Origin: JALZAH01 sp051000755
Lineage (GTDB): Bacteria; Actinomycetota; Acidimicrobiia; Acidimicrobiales; Palsa-688
Direction: 5' to 3'
Assembly: GCA_051000755.1 (NCBI GenBank)
Contig: JBPCNZ010000046.1
Location: 1 to 33,472 of the forward strand
Length of the DNA: 33,472 nt
Both the position numbers and the translations under genes were made by a program. Numbering within the stretch: the stretch's first letter is position 1; each line of letters begins with the position of its first letter. Shown piece by piece: positions 16,980-24,924 of the stretch. Under the pieces are notes generated by a model. The model saw nothing but the letters and a program-made list of their open reading frames with translations, did no database searches and had not been told where the DNA came from.

Positions 16980-18164
16980 TCAGCTCTCCGCCGGGCTCCA
17001 GCGGACCGGCAGGGCGTGGACGCCGTTCATGAAGTTGTTCTGCTGGAAGACGGGTTCACCGGCGAGGGCGATGTCGGGGCACCGGCGGTAGACCTCGGTC
17101 AGGCCCGCCTTGAGCATCTGGCGTCCGAGGGCGGCCCCGATGCAGAAGTGGGAGCCCCCCGCTCCGAAGCTCATGTGAACCTTGGCGTTGGCCCGGGTGA
17201 TGTCGAAGAGGTGGGGATCGGGGAACACCTCCTCGTCTTAGTTGCCCGAGGAGTACCACATGACGACCTTGTCCCCGGCCTTGATGTCCACGCCCCGGAT
17301 CTGGGTGTCGGCCGTGGCTGTGCGGCGGAAGTGCATCACGGTGCTGGCGTGGCGCAGGATCTCCTCGACGGCATTGGGCAACCTGGCATCCCAGTCCTGT
17401 CGTAGGTCCGAGAGCTGATCGGGGTGCTTGCTGAAGAGGCGGATGGCGTGGGCCATGGTGTGGCGGGTGGTCCCAGCTGACCATGTGGTCGCCGGGGTTG
17501 TCCCGGGCCAGATCGGCCTGGGCGAGAGCGACCTCCTGGATCCTTTCCGCCTCTTCCGCGAAGGTGGTCAGGGCGTCCCGTCCCTGCGCCGAGTTGGGGT
17601 CGTCCCAGGAAAGCATCTTCTCCGCCGCGTCGATGACGACCTCGGTCTCCTCGGCCCCCTTGGGCAGGCCCATGAAGCTGGCGAAGATCCGCCCGGGCAG
17701 CTGCTTGGCAAAGAGCTGGCAGAACTCCCCACCGCCCAGACCGGCCATCTCGTCGACGAGGTCGCGTGCCGTCTCGGTGATCCACTCCTCCATGATGCGG
17801 ACCCGTTTGGGGGTGAAGGACTGCGACACGATGGAGCGAAGCTTGTTGTGCTCGGGGTCGTCCATGGCCAGGAAGGAGTTGGTGGCCACCTGGACCACCT
17901 CGGGAAAGTCCTCCATCAAGATCCCCGGCCCGGAGGCAAAGAGCCCGGCGTTGCGGACACCGCCTTGATGTCCTCGTAGCGCGTCAAGGCCCAGAAGCCG
18001 GTCGTGTCCTCGTCGGGTGGCTTGAGCGTGGACTCGTAGGGTCGGTGCCACGACACGGGATCGTGCTCGCGCAGCCAGGAGAAGGTCTTCTCCCGCTCGG
18101 CGAACGGCTTGGCCCAGAACGACTGGGCGGAGATGTCCTCGGCGGTGCTCTCGGTAGCAGTCAT
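16980..18164 (-). pseudogene. Cytochrome P450 pseudogene (two frame changes, one nonsense codon, helix I deletion)
   Basis: Three reading frames together spell a bacterial class I P450 resembling the steroid/lipid-oxidising CYP125/CYP124 type. The ATG start at 18164 has AAGGAG ahead. Near 17955 one base is missing (GTGTCC should read on as VSRNAGLFASGPGI). Near 17470-17482 the frame changes again, joining GDHMVS directly to AGTTRHTMAHAI, so about 25 or more residues before the helix I Thr appear lost. At 17238-17240 TAA interrupts YSSGN*DEEVFPDP; a one-base change from Tyr would explain it. The heme segment SFGAGGSHFCIGAALGRQ with its Cys remains. Three independent lesions make sequencing error an unlikely full explanation. 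It lies between SCP2 and the synthetase. Confidence 0.88.
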
Positions 18165-18174
18165 GGGCTCTCCT

Positions 18175-18576
18175 TCAGGCGGCCGGTGCGTCTTTGTCGG
18201 CCACAAGGTCGCGGTAGATGGGGAACAGAGGCTTGGTCAGCGGTACCAGCTTGAGGATCTTGTTGACCGGGCCCTTCGCTTTGACCTCGCCCTTGGCCAA
18301 TCCGACGGCGAGGTTGTACTTCCCCCGCCAGAACCTGTCGGCTATGTCCGCCTTCATCGACAGCGTCACGTCGGCGTCGTCACCGCCGGAGTCGGACGTG
18401 ACGGTCATCGGCTCCTCGAAGCGCACGGTCATCTCGCAATCCGGGTCGGAGTAGACGACCCGCATGACGATCCCCGCCGCCTTCAGCTTGGACCCCACGT
18501 TCGGGTCGTCGGCGGCCTGGCGGAAGATGCCGCCGATGTACTTGTCGACTTCGTCGGGCGCTGCGAAAAATCCCAC
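18175..18576 (-). CDS. SCP2 sterol-carrier-domain protein
   Basis: This small single-domain protein (133 residues) has the SCP2 lipid-binding fold. It starts with GFFAAPDEVDKYIGGIFRQA and continues through IVMRVVYSDPD, a beta sheet, and a helix with MKADIADRFWRGKYNLAVGLAKGEVKAKGP. Such domains bind sterols or fatty acyl chains. The frame is open to 18687, but the GTG at 18576 matches the usual N-terminus and has GAGGGG seven bases upstream; the extra 37 residues upstream are Gly/Arg/His-rich. It ends 10 bp before the P450 start, suggesting that the pair once presented a lipid substrate to the oxidase. Confidence 0.85.
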   Translation of the reverse strand: MGFFAAPDEVDKYIGGIFRQAADDPNVGSKLKAAGIVMRVVYSDPDCEMTVRFEEPMTVTSDSGGDDADVTLSMKADIADRFWRGKYNLAVGLAKGEVKAKGPVNKILKLVPLTKPLFPIYRDLVADKDAPAA

Positions 18577-18741
18577 GGACAACCCCTCATGGCTGATGGA
18601 CGACAGCGTCGCCCCGCCCCCTCCCCCCCGATGGCGATGGATCGTGACGCGGCGTTCAGTCTGGTCCACCGGGGCTCCTTCGTCCAAACGGCGGCCTGGA
18701 CGGCCGAGGCGAACCCGTCACCGTCATGGCATGGTGGCCGG

Positions 18742-20101
18742 GTGCGTCCCCTCCGCTCACCGGCCGTTGGGCAGGGGGGAGGTGGGATCGACGATCGCGG
18801 TCAGATCGCGGCCTGGTCCCTCTACAACTGGGCCGACCACGGCTGGGCGACACCCGTCGCCGCGGTCCTGATCGGCCCGTGGATGCTGAGTCTGGCCACC
18901 GGTGCGGTCGGGGCCCGAGGCACGCTCATCGCCCTCGGCCCGCTCCACCTCCGCGCCGACGCCTTCCCGTCCGCCATGATCGCCGTGGCCGCCGTCCTCC
19001 AGTTGGTGCTGCTCCCCGGAGTGGGCGCCGTCGTCGACAGCCGCGGCAACAAGCGGAGATGGCTGGCCGGCGCGTGCGGCGGCGGGTCGGTCATCTGTGC
19101 CCTGCTGGCCCTCACCAGCGGCCATCAGTGGCTCCTGGCCGGCGTGCTGTTCCTGGCCGGCAGCGTGGTCGAGGGCATGTCCGACCTGGTGTGGAACGGG
19201 ATGCTCCCCGAGCTGGCCAGCCCCGCCCGGACCGACGCCGTCTCGAGCCAGGGCACGGCCGTCGGCTACCTGGGTGCCGGCATGATCCTGGCCCTGGACC
19301 TGGTCCTGGTCCAATTCCACGGGACCCTGGGACTCTCGAAGTCGGCCGCGGTGCGCATCTGTTTCCTGACCGCGGCCGCCTGGTGGGCTGGGTTCGGGCT
19401 CCGCTCGGTCCGGCGCCTGCACCCCAGGCCCCGGCTGACCCCGACCCGGACACCTGACAGCCGCACCTGGCAGCGGCTGCGGGCCGACCTCGCCCTGCTG
19501 CGCACCATGCCCCAGACGTGGCGGTTCATCATGGCCTACTTGTGCTTTGCCGACGCCATGTCGGCCGTGATCGCGCTGGCGTCGACATTCCTCACCCATG
19601 AGCTGTTCGCCGACAACAGCACCCGCGCCTCTCCGTTCCTCTTCCGAGTTGATCCTCCTCATCCAGTTCGTCGCCATGGGCGGCGCGGTGCTGTCCTCCT
19701 GGATGGCCCGAAGGATCGGGACCAAGCGGGCCGTCCTCGTCAACCTGGTGATCTGGTGCGCGGTGATCGTGTTCGCCTACGCCGCTCTGCACACCGAGGC
19801 CGACGCCGTGGCCATGGGCGTGGTGATCGGCCTGGTGCTGGGAGGGACCACCGCCCTGGCCCGATCCCTCTTCGCCCGGATGGTCCCAGCCGGACGGGAG
19901 GTCACCTTCTTCAGCCTCTACGAGGTGTGCAGCAAGGGCACCGCCTGGATAGCTCCGCTGCTGTTCACGATCGTCGTCGACGCCACCGGCTCGTTCCGCC
20001 AGGCCATCCTCTCGCTCATCCTGCTGTTTGTCCTCGGACTGGTGCTGCTGGTGCGAACAGATACCGACGCTGCCGCCCGAGAGGCCCAGGGCCGTGCGTG
20101 A
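18742..20101 (+). pseudogene. MFS transporter (UMF1/Atg22-like), frameshifted
   Basis: This is a twelve-helix major facilitator of about 453 codons split by one frame change. The first part starts at GTG 18742 and opens with QIAAWSLYNWADHGWATPVAAV, the W-x-x-Y-x-W-A signature of the UMF1 (Atg22-related) family; it runs to about 19640. The second part, ELILLIQFVAMGGAVLSSWMARRIG onward to 20101, is one base out of phase. Removing a single base in TTCCTCTTCCGAG (about 19635-19646) rejoins them without losing a residue. The lesion is not in a homopolymer. It could be a real mutation or an assembly error. The substrate is unknown; some relatives export amino acids or polyols. Confidence 0.8.
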
Positions 20102-20103
20102 GA

Positions 20104-20122
20104 CCAAGTCAGCTTCACTTGG
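20104..20122. terminator. Short hairpin between convergent transporter and GNAT genes
   Basis: A 6-bp stem CCAAGT / ACTTGG with a 7-base loop begins three bases after the transporter stop and ends nine bases before the stop of the convergent GNAT remnant. There is no T-run; this is a weak terminator candidate. Confidence 0.3.
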
Positions 20123-20130
20123 CCCGGGGA

Positions 20131-20795
20131 TCACGCCCCGGCCCGAAGGCCGAACATGGGGAGGCAAGCGTCGAGTCCCTCGATCTCGACCGACGGCCAA
20201 CGAGGGGATTGCTCCTCCCAGGCGGAACGGGCGAGCACAAGGCGGGTCATGGTCGCCGCGACCCCCGCGGGGCATGAATCTCGGTGCCGTCGGGCACGTA
20301 GCCGAGCTTGGCCGACACTCGATGGCTCGCCTCGTTGTCGAGAAAGGCGCCGCTCCTCGCCGTCATGGCGCCGAGGCCGGCAAAAGCCAGGTGCAGCACC
20401 GCCCGTCTCATGGACGTCCCGGTCCCCACACCCTGATGGGCGGCCGCCACCCACCATCCCGTCGAAACCTCCCGCGTCGCCTCGAAGCGTCGGCCTGAGA
20501 CGTCCTGAGTGCCCACCACGACACCTCCACGCGAGGCGACGAGCGACAGGGTCCACTGCTCCGGCGACCACGATCCTCGGAGGCTCCAATGCCACTGCAA
20601 CACCCCGCGAACCCGCTCGTCCGGCGGTGCGTCTGTCCACGGGGTGTCGAAGGGCATGAGCTGGGGGTCATGGAGCGGAGCCACCGTTGAGGCTGCCAGG
20701 GCTTCCAGGTCGCCATCGCTGGGAAACCGCAGCTCGAGGTCACCGGTCCGGAGGCGAAGACCGGACAGCGGCCAGGTGTCCGTGAGACTCGCCAT
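20131..20795 (-). pseudogene. GNAT acetyltransferase (RimJ/RimL-like), frameshifted near C-terminus
   Basis: Most of the protein is in one frame: RTGDLELRFPSDGDLEAL at the start, then STGWWVAAAHQGVGTGTSMRRAVL (acetyl-CoA loop Q-x-x-G-x-G-T), then NEASHRVSAKLGYVPDGTEIHAPRG. That frame stops soon after, at 20247. The next frame continues as GVAATMTRLVLARSAWEE and ends in an IEGL...FGL segment at 20131, as expected for a family C-terminus. Adding one G (C on the plus strand) to the five-base run at 20262-20266 restores one protein of about 222 residues. A homopolymer error is as likely as a true mutation. The start is ATG at 20795; a TTG at 20831 is possible. It follows recA by 52 bp, where recX is common in Actinobacteria. 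Confidence 0.75.
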
Positions 20796-20847
20796 CGACC
20801 GATGCTGCTCCCTATGGAGGGCGCTGGCCAAGGATTTCCTTCCCGGC

Positions 20848-22983
20848 TCAGTCCTCCAGGGTGATGGGCTGATCGTCGGCGGGGTCGGCGCCGATGACGT
20901 CGCCGGCGCTGACGCCCCCGAGACCCACCTCTTGTCGGACCTTCTCCGACACCTCGATCATCAGCTCGAGGTTGTCAGCCAGGAAGGCCTTGGCATTCTC
21001 CCGGCCCTGGCCCAGCTGCTCACCCTGGTAGGTGTACCAGGCCCCGGATTTCTTGATGATGTTCTTCTCGACGGCGACATCGAGGAGCGTCCCCTCCCGG
21101 CTGATGCCCTTGCCGTACATGATGTCGAACTCGGCTTGGCGGAAGGGGGGTGAGCACTTGTTCTTGACGACCTTGACCCGGGTTCGGTTACCGACCACCT
21201 CGGCGCCGTCCTTGATGGACTCGATGCGCCGGATGTCGAGACGGATCGACGAGTAGAACTTCAGGGCCTTGCCGCCAGGGGTGGTTTCCGGGCTGTTGTG
21301 GACAACGACACCGTCGACCAGGTAATTGTGGCTGCCCTCGACCTCGATGTCGAAGCGGTGCATACTCCGGGTCGGCGGCTTGACGCCGATCTTGGTGACG
21401 GGGAGCGGCAGCAGCTCGTGGCGCATGGGAGCGAAGCTGGGCTGAACGGCGAACCGACCCCGGAACCGGGGTTGCAGCTTGTAGTCCATGGACGGATGCA
21501 CGTAGGGCGCGATGAGGGCCTGGAACGTGGCTGTGGCGTCCTTACCGAACACCATGACCGCCTTGGCCCCGGCCCCCGCCTGGCGCAACCGACCGGGGAT
21601 CCCCCAAGTGTCGGCGAGGTGATCGAGGAGTCGTTGGCGGGTGGTCGCTTCCATGGCCTCTACACAGATCTCGATGCGTCCACTCCCGTCCCGGGTTCGT
21701 TCCTGGAGACCGGACGCCCGCTCGGTGTAGCAGGCATCGTCCATGTACCAGAGGGCCAGCGACAGCGGGGTGAGCGCCTTGAGGAACTCCTCGCTCAGGA
21801 CCTTCTTCTCGCAGAGGTAGGTGGCGTGGCGTAGCTCGGCCAGCTCGGCCAGGGGCTGGAGGTCATGGAAGACGGCGCCCTTGGCGTTGGTCGACCGGGA
21901 GCAGTGCAGGTTGGCGAAGAGTGACGCCTGCCAGTCCGCGTACTCGGTCTGGGCCGCGCCGTGCCCGAAGCGGTACCGGGCCCCATGGCCGCTGCGGGAG
22001 GGTGACAGGGCACCGTCGCCCATCAGGCCGCCCAGGATCACCTCCCGCTGCTGATCCGACAGGTGGTGGGGAACTGCTTGCAACACCCGGTCTCCTACCC
22101 GCAACGATCCTGCCTCCCGCCAGCCTCCCGGTGTGCGGATCTGGTGGTTGGCCGTGCACGAGAACTGGGCCCGGCCGTTGCCACCGGGGCGGCCCACGGT
22201 GGCTTGGAGGAACTGGTCGGTGACCCCGTTGTCGAACCAGTTGACCACCTTTTTGGGCACAACGGCCCCCACCTCGGGGTCGTAGGAGAGCACCTCGACA
22301 GGCAGGCGCTGATTGACGATTTTGCCGATCTTCTCCTGGGTCCCGTCGGCCAGCGTCACCCGGGTCCCATAGGAGAAGCAGCCGAACATGACTCCGATCT
22401 TCTCCCGGAGCTGGTTGATGAAGATGCAGATGGTGTTGGACCGGTTGAGGGTGGCGGTCAGCTTGCGCAGGGCCTGGGACATGAGCCGGGCCTGGAGGCC
22501 GACGTGGGAGTCGCCCATGTCGCCCTCGATCTCGGCTCGGGGGGTCAGGGCGGCCACCGAGTCGATGACGATAATGTCGAGAGCGCCGGAGCGGATCAGC
22601 ATGTCGGCGATCTCGAGGGCCTGCTCGCCGGTGTCGGGCTGGGAGATGAGCAGGTCGTCGATGTTGACGCCGATGGCTCGGGCATAGACCGGGTCCATGG
22701 CGTGCTCGGCGTCGACATAGGCGCAGATGCCGCCGTTGCGCTGGGCCTCGGCCACCGCATGCATGGCCAGGGTGGACTTGCCCGAGGACTCCGGGCCGTA
22801 GATCTCCACGACCCGACCCCGAGGGAGTCCCCCGATGCCCAGGGCGATGTCGAGGGACAGGGCGCCGGTGGAGATGGACTCGATGCCCATGCTCAAGTTG
22901 TCGCCCATCCGCATGACGGCACCCTTGCCGAACTGCTTCTCGATCTGGCCCATGGCCATTTCGAGTGCCTTGTCTCGCTCCAC
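20848..22983 (-). CDS. recA: Recombinase RecA with intein
   Basis: The 711-residue precursor is a RecA of 349 residues interrupted by a 362-residue intein. RecA binds single-stranded DNA with ATP, performs strand exchange and triggers LexA self-cleavage. The N-extein (1-201) carries Walker A GPESSGKST (63-71), the Walker B strand DIIVIDSVAAL and the DNA-binding loop region up to KIGVMFG. The C-extein resumes with SPETTPGGKALKFY and ends in an acidic tail. The splice should leave MFG-SPET joined. The GTG start at 22983 has GGGAG eight bases ahead. A SOS box at 23133-23146 lies about 150 bp upstream. No recX follows; the next gene is a broken GNAT. Confidence 0.97.
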   Translation of the reverse strand: MERDKALEMAMGQIEKQFGKGAVMRMGDNLSMGIESISTGALSLDIALGIGGLPRGRVVEIYGPESSGKSTLAMHAVAEAQRNGGICAYVDAEHAMDPVYARAIGVNIDDLLISQPDTGEQALEIADMLIRSGALDIIVIDSVAALTPRAEIEGDMGDSHVGLQARLMSQALRKLTATLNRSNTICIFINQLREKIGVMFGCFSYGTRVTLADGTQEKIGKIVNQRLPVEVLSYDPEVGAVVPKKVVNWFDNGVTDQFLQATVGRPGGNGRAQFSCTANHQIRTPGGWREAGSLRVGDRVLQAVPHHLSDQQREVILGGLMGDGALSPSRSGHGARYRFGHGAAQTEYADWQASLFANLHCSRSTNAKGAVFHDLQPLAELAELRHATYLCEKKVLSEEFLKALTPLSLALWYMDDACYTERASGLQERTRDGSGRIEICVEAMEATTRQRLLDHLADTWGIPGRLRQAGAGAKAVMVFGKDATATFQALIAPYVHPSMDYKLQPRFRGRFAVQPSFAPMRHELLPLPVTKIGVKPPTRSMHRFDIEVEGSHNYLVDGVVVHNSPETTPGGKALKFYSSIRLDIRRIESIKDGAEVVGNRTRVKVVKNKCSPPFRQAEFDIMYGKGISREGTLLDVAVEKNIIKKSGAWYTYQGEQLGQGRENAKAFLADNLELMIEVSEKVRQEVGLGGVSAGDVIGADPADDQPITLED
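21295..22380 (-). mobile_element. RecA intein with LAGLIDADG homing endonuclease
   Basis: This in-frame protein-splicing element covers precursor residues 202-563. The first residue is Cys202 (CFSYGTRVTLADG, block A). Block B contains TANH with His280. Block G ends VVVHN with His562-Asn563, followed by Ser564 as the +1 nucleophile, so all splicing residues are present. The central region has two LAGLIDADG-type helices: LGGLMGDGALS (Asp323) and ALWYMDDACYT (Asp415), both with catalytic acids. Both splicing and DNA cleavage should therefore be active. The target is the well-conserved strand-exchange region of recA. The M. tuberculosis insertion point (KNK/CSPPF) is empty here; the site resembles what I recall for the M. 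leprae RecA intein, which is of similar size. Confidence 0.95.
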
Positions 22984-23132
22984 TGGAGTCTCCCTCTCGC
23001 TTCACTTTCGGTTCGGGCATCACCCTACGAAGGGGGTGTGACCACAACCTGGAGACACCTGCCCAGAAAGGCGATGACCCCTAAAGGCTGTGACCCTAAA
23101 TCACATGGCTGTTCTTTGCCACAGCATAGGCA

Positions 23133-23146
23133 CGAACAGACGTTCG
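23133..23146. promoter_or_regulatory. LexA-type SOS box between recA and AOX-like gene
   Basis: The palindrome CGAACAGACGTTCG has ten symmetric bases around a 4-base spacer and fits the actinobacterial/Bacillus LexA pattern GAACNNNNGTTC. It lies 150 bp upstream of recA (minus strand), where a TATGCT -10-like hexamer (23128-23123) follows it at a repressor-like distance. It is also 47 bp upstream of the divergent AOX-like gene. Control of recA is expected; control of the second gene is inference. Confidence 0.8.
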
Positions 23147-23193
23147 GGGGTGGATCCCGACATGACCGGGGACCAGCGTGCGAGGATCGGCTC

Positions 23194-23892
23194 ATGGCCG
23201 AAGCGGAGACAACGAGCGCAGCCCTACCGGAGCAGCCCCCGCGCCTCAACCACGAGGAGCTCCGGGAGGCCCAGAACCAGATCATGGAAGCGCCTCGGCG
23301 GCGCTACGGGATCGCCTCCCGAATCCTGTTCACCTCACTCGACCTGATCTACGGCAAGACCCGCACCGTGACCAAGTTCAAGATCCTCGAACTGATCGCC
23401 CGTGTGCCCTACCAGGCATGGGAGCAGGTCGCCTACATAGCCATCACCCACATGCACGAGCGAACCGGCATGGCCCGACGCATCCACGAACGGATCGCCG
23501 AGTCGCGGGGCCAGCAGGACAACGAGGTGTTCCACCTGCTCGTCATCGAGGAGCTCCTGGCCGAATCCGGCGTCCCCCAGCCGCAGATCATGTACTTCTG
23601 GTTGCCCCAGACGATCGCCTTCGTCTACTACCAGTTGTCCTGGCTCCTCTTCGTCGTGCATCCCAAGTGGTCCTACCGTCTCAATGCCGACTTCGAGGAC
23701 CATGCCGAGCACGAGTACATGATCATGGTCGACGAGCATCCCGAGTGGGAGGACGTCTCGTTCGAATCCTCGTTCAGTGACGACTTTGGCCGATTCGATT
23801 CGCTGGCCGACGCCTTTCGCCAGATCGGCCATGACGAGCATGTGCACAAGCTCGAGAGCGAGGACCAGATGAACAAGCCCCGGTTCGGCTGA
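23194..23892 (+). CDS. Alternative-oxidase-like diiron protein
   Basis: This 232-residue protein carries the complete diiron ligand pattern of the alternative oxidase/plastid terminal oxidase family. It has Glu66 in ILELIARVP (matching LE-x-V-A-x-VP), E111-x-x-H114 in NEVFHLLVIEEL, Glu168 in DFEDHAEHEY, and E215-x-x-H218 in HDEHVHKLE. Two hydrophobic stretches, especially FVYYQLSWLLFVVHP (about 143-157), suit monotopic membrane binding. Known members oxidise quinol and reduce oxygen to water without proton pumping. Here the quinol is unknown; Actinobacteria generally use menaquinone. The ATG at 23194 has AGGA eight bases ahead. It is divergent from recA and shares its upstream region including the SOS box. 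A ferritin-like role other than quinol oxidation is possible. Confidence 0.82.
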   Translation: MAEAETTSAALPEQPPRLNHEELREAQNQIMEAPRRRYGIASRILFTSLDLIYGKTRTVTKFKILELIARVPYQAWEQVAYIAITHMHERTGMARRIHERIAESRGQQDNEVFHLLVIEELLAESGVPQPQIMYFWLPQTIAFVYYQLSWLLFVVHPKWSYRLNADFEDHAEHEYMIMVDEHPEWEDVSFESSFSDDFGRFDSLADAFRQIGHDEHVHKLESEDQMNKPRFG

Positions 23893-23910
23893 GTCCTCGG
23901 GCGGGTAGCA

Positions 23911-23952
23911 GGCCGTTGGCGGGTCCTGCGTGGCCGTCGGCGGGTCCTGGCC
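23911..23952. repeat. Two 21-bp tandem repeats
   Basis: Two adjacent 21-bp units begin GGCCGT(T/C)GGCGGGTCCTG and agree at 17 of their first 18 bases. They fill most of the 61-bp gap between the convergent AOX-like and thioesterase genes. The role is unknown. Confidence 0.65.
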
Positions 23953-23953
23953 C

Positions 23954-24769
23954 TCAGCCCCCTCGACGCATGATGCAGGTCTGTGAGGCAGTGGCCAGCA
24001 ATGTGGCGTCGGGGGCCCACAGGTGGGTGAGCCCGTGGCCGTAGCCGTTGACAAGGGCCTGGCCGCGCATGTCGAGCAGCACCCATTCCGCTCCCGGAGG
24101 AGCCGGGGGCCCGAACCGGACGGTGTTGTCGAGGCTGGTGCCGCCGCTGCCCCCGCTGGCCTTGGCCAGGGCGATGCCCAACATGTCGGCCTGCCAGCCG
24201 AGCACGGCGGATGACAAGCGGGCGACGCCGTGGGGACGGCACCACAGCGCCACCTGGGCCGGGGGCTCGTCCTCGAAGCCGATCGCCGTGCGCATGTCGC
24301 TGACCAGGATGTGGCTCGCGGCGTCGGCCTCCGCCTCGGGCTGGTGGAGCTCGAGGGGCGGGCAGGCGTCGGGCGGCGCGACCGATGGCATGGTCTCCCA
24401 CTGCCCATTGAGGCTCGTGGCCCCGGCGTCGGGCGGGTCGACGGTTGCGCCGAGGGCGGTGAACAGATCCCGGCCGGCAACGGCGGCGGTGACCCGCAAC
24501 TGCGACGTGCGCCAACCGGAAGCAGAGACGGCGGCGGACAGGTCGATGGTCTCCCCCGCCCCACACGATGAGCTGAACTGCACCGTGGTCCACGTGATGG
24601 CCCGACCCGTCACGCGCTCCATCATGGCGATGGAGCCGGCTACGGCCACCCCTCCGTAGAGCCGTCCGGTGGGGTTGGTCTGGGTGGGGTGAACGGTCAG
24701 GGTGCCCTGGAGCCCGTCACTCGATGTCTCCAGACCGAGCCAGTCAAGGTCGTCGATGTTGTGCTGCAC
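23954..24769 (-). CDS. TesB-like acyl-CoA thioesterase (double hotdog)
   Basis: This 271-residue protein has the two-hotdog layout of TesB-type acyl-CoA thioesterases. The first hotdog starts with VHPTQTNPTGRLYGGVAVAGSIAMMERVT and includes TWTTVQFSSSCGAGETIDL. The second has ALWCRPHG, the conserved SLDNTVRFG segment and the end strand EWVLLDMRGQALVNGYGHG. It would hydrolyse acyl-CoA to free acid and CoA in the cytoplasm. The GTG at 24769 has GGAT/GGAA purines just upstream. It is convergent with the AOX-like gene and divergent from the ACT-domain gene. It fits the lipid theme of the neighbouring block; substrate chain length is not visible. Confidence 0.8.
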   Translation of the reverse strand: MQHNIDDLDWLGLETSSDGLQGTLTVHPTQTNPTGRLYGGVAVAGSIAMMERVTGRAITWTTVQFSSSCGAGETIDLSAAVSASGWRTSQLRVTAAVAGRDLFTALGATVDPPDAGATSLNGQWETMPSVAPPDACPPLELHQPEAEADAASHILVSDMRTAIGFEDEPPAQVALWCRPHGVARLSSAVLGWQADMLGIALAKASGGSGGTSLDNTVRFGPPAPPGAEWVLLDMRGQALVNGYGHGLTHLWAPDATLLATASQTCIMRRGG

Positions 24770-24924
24770 GTTCCATCCTCGCTCGGGCCGTGGTCGGGCC
24801 TTGCTCCGGGCCGGCCGCGGAGGCCGGCTGGGGGTGCCGGCTCACGGCTCTCGGCCGATCATGGTCGTGGTCATGTTCATCAACTCGCAACTCTGGGCCG
24901 ATCTTGCCGCCTACCCTGGGCTCG

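Noticed and set aside
20848..22983. RecA disrupted by an insertion or frameshift
   Set aside because: The 711-codon frame is continuous and the extra 362 residues carry all intein splicing motifs, so this is a protein-splicing element rather than a broken gene.
21863..23047. Alternative minus-strand frame through the recA start
   Set aside because: It is an out-of-frame Arg/His/Pro-rich translation of recA itself.
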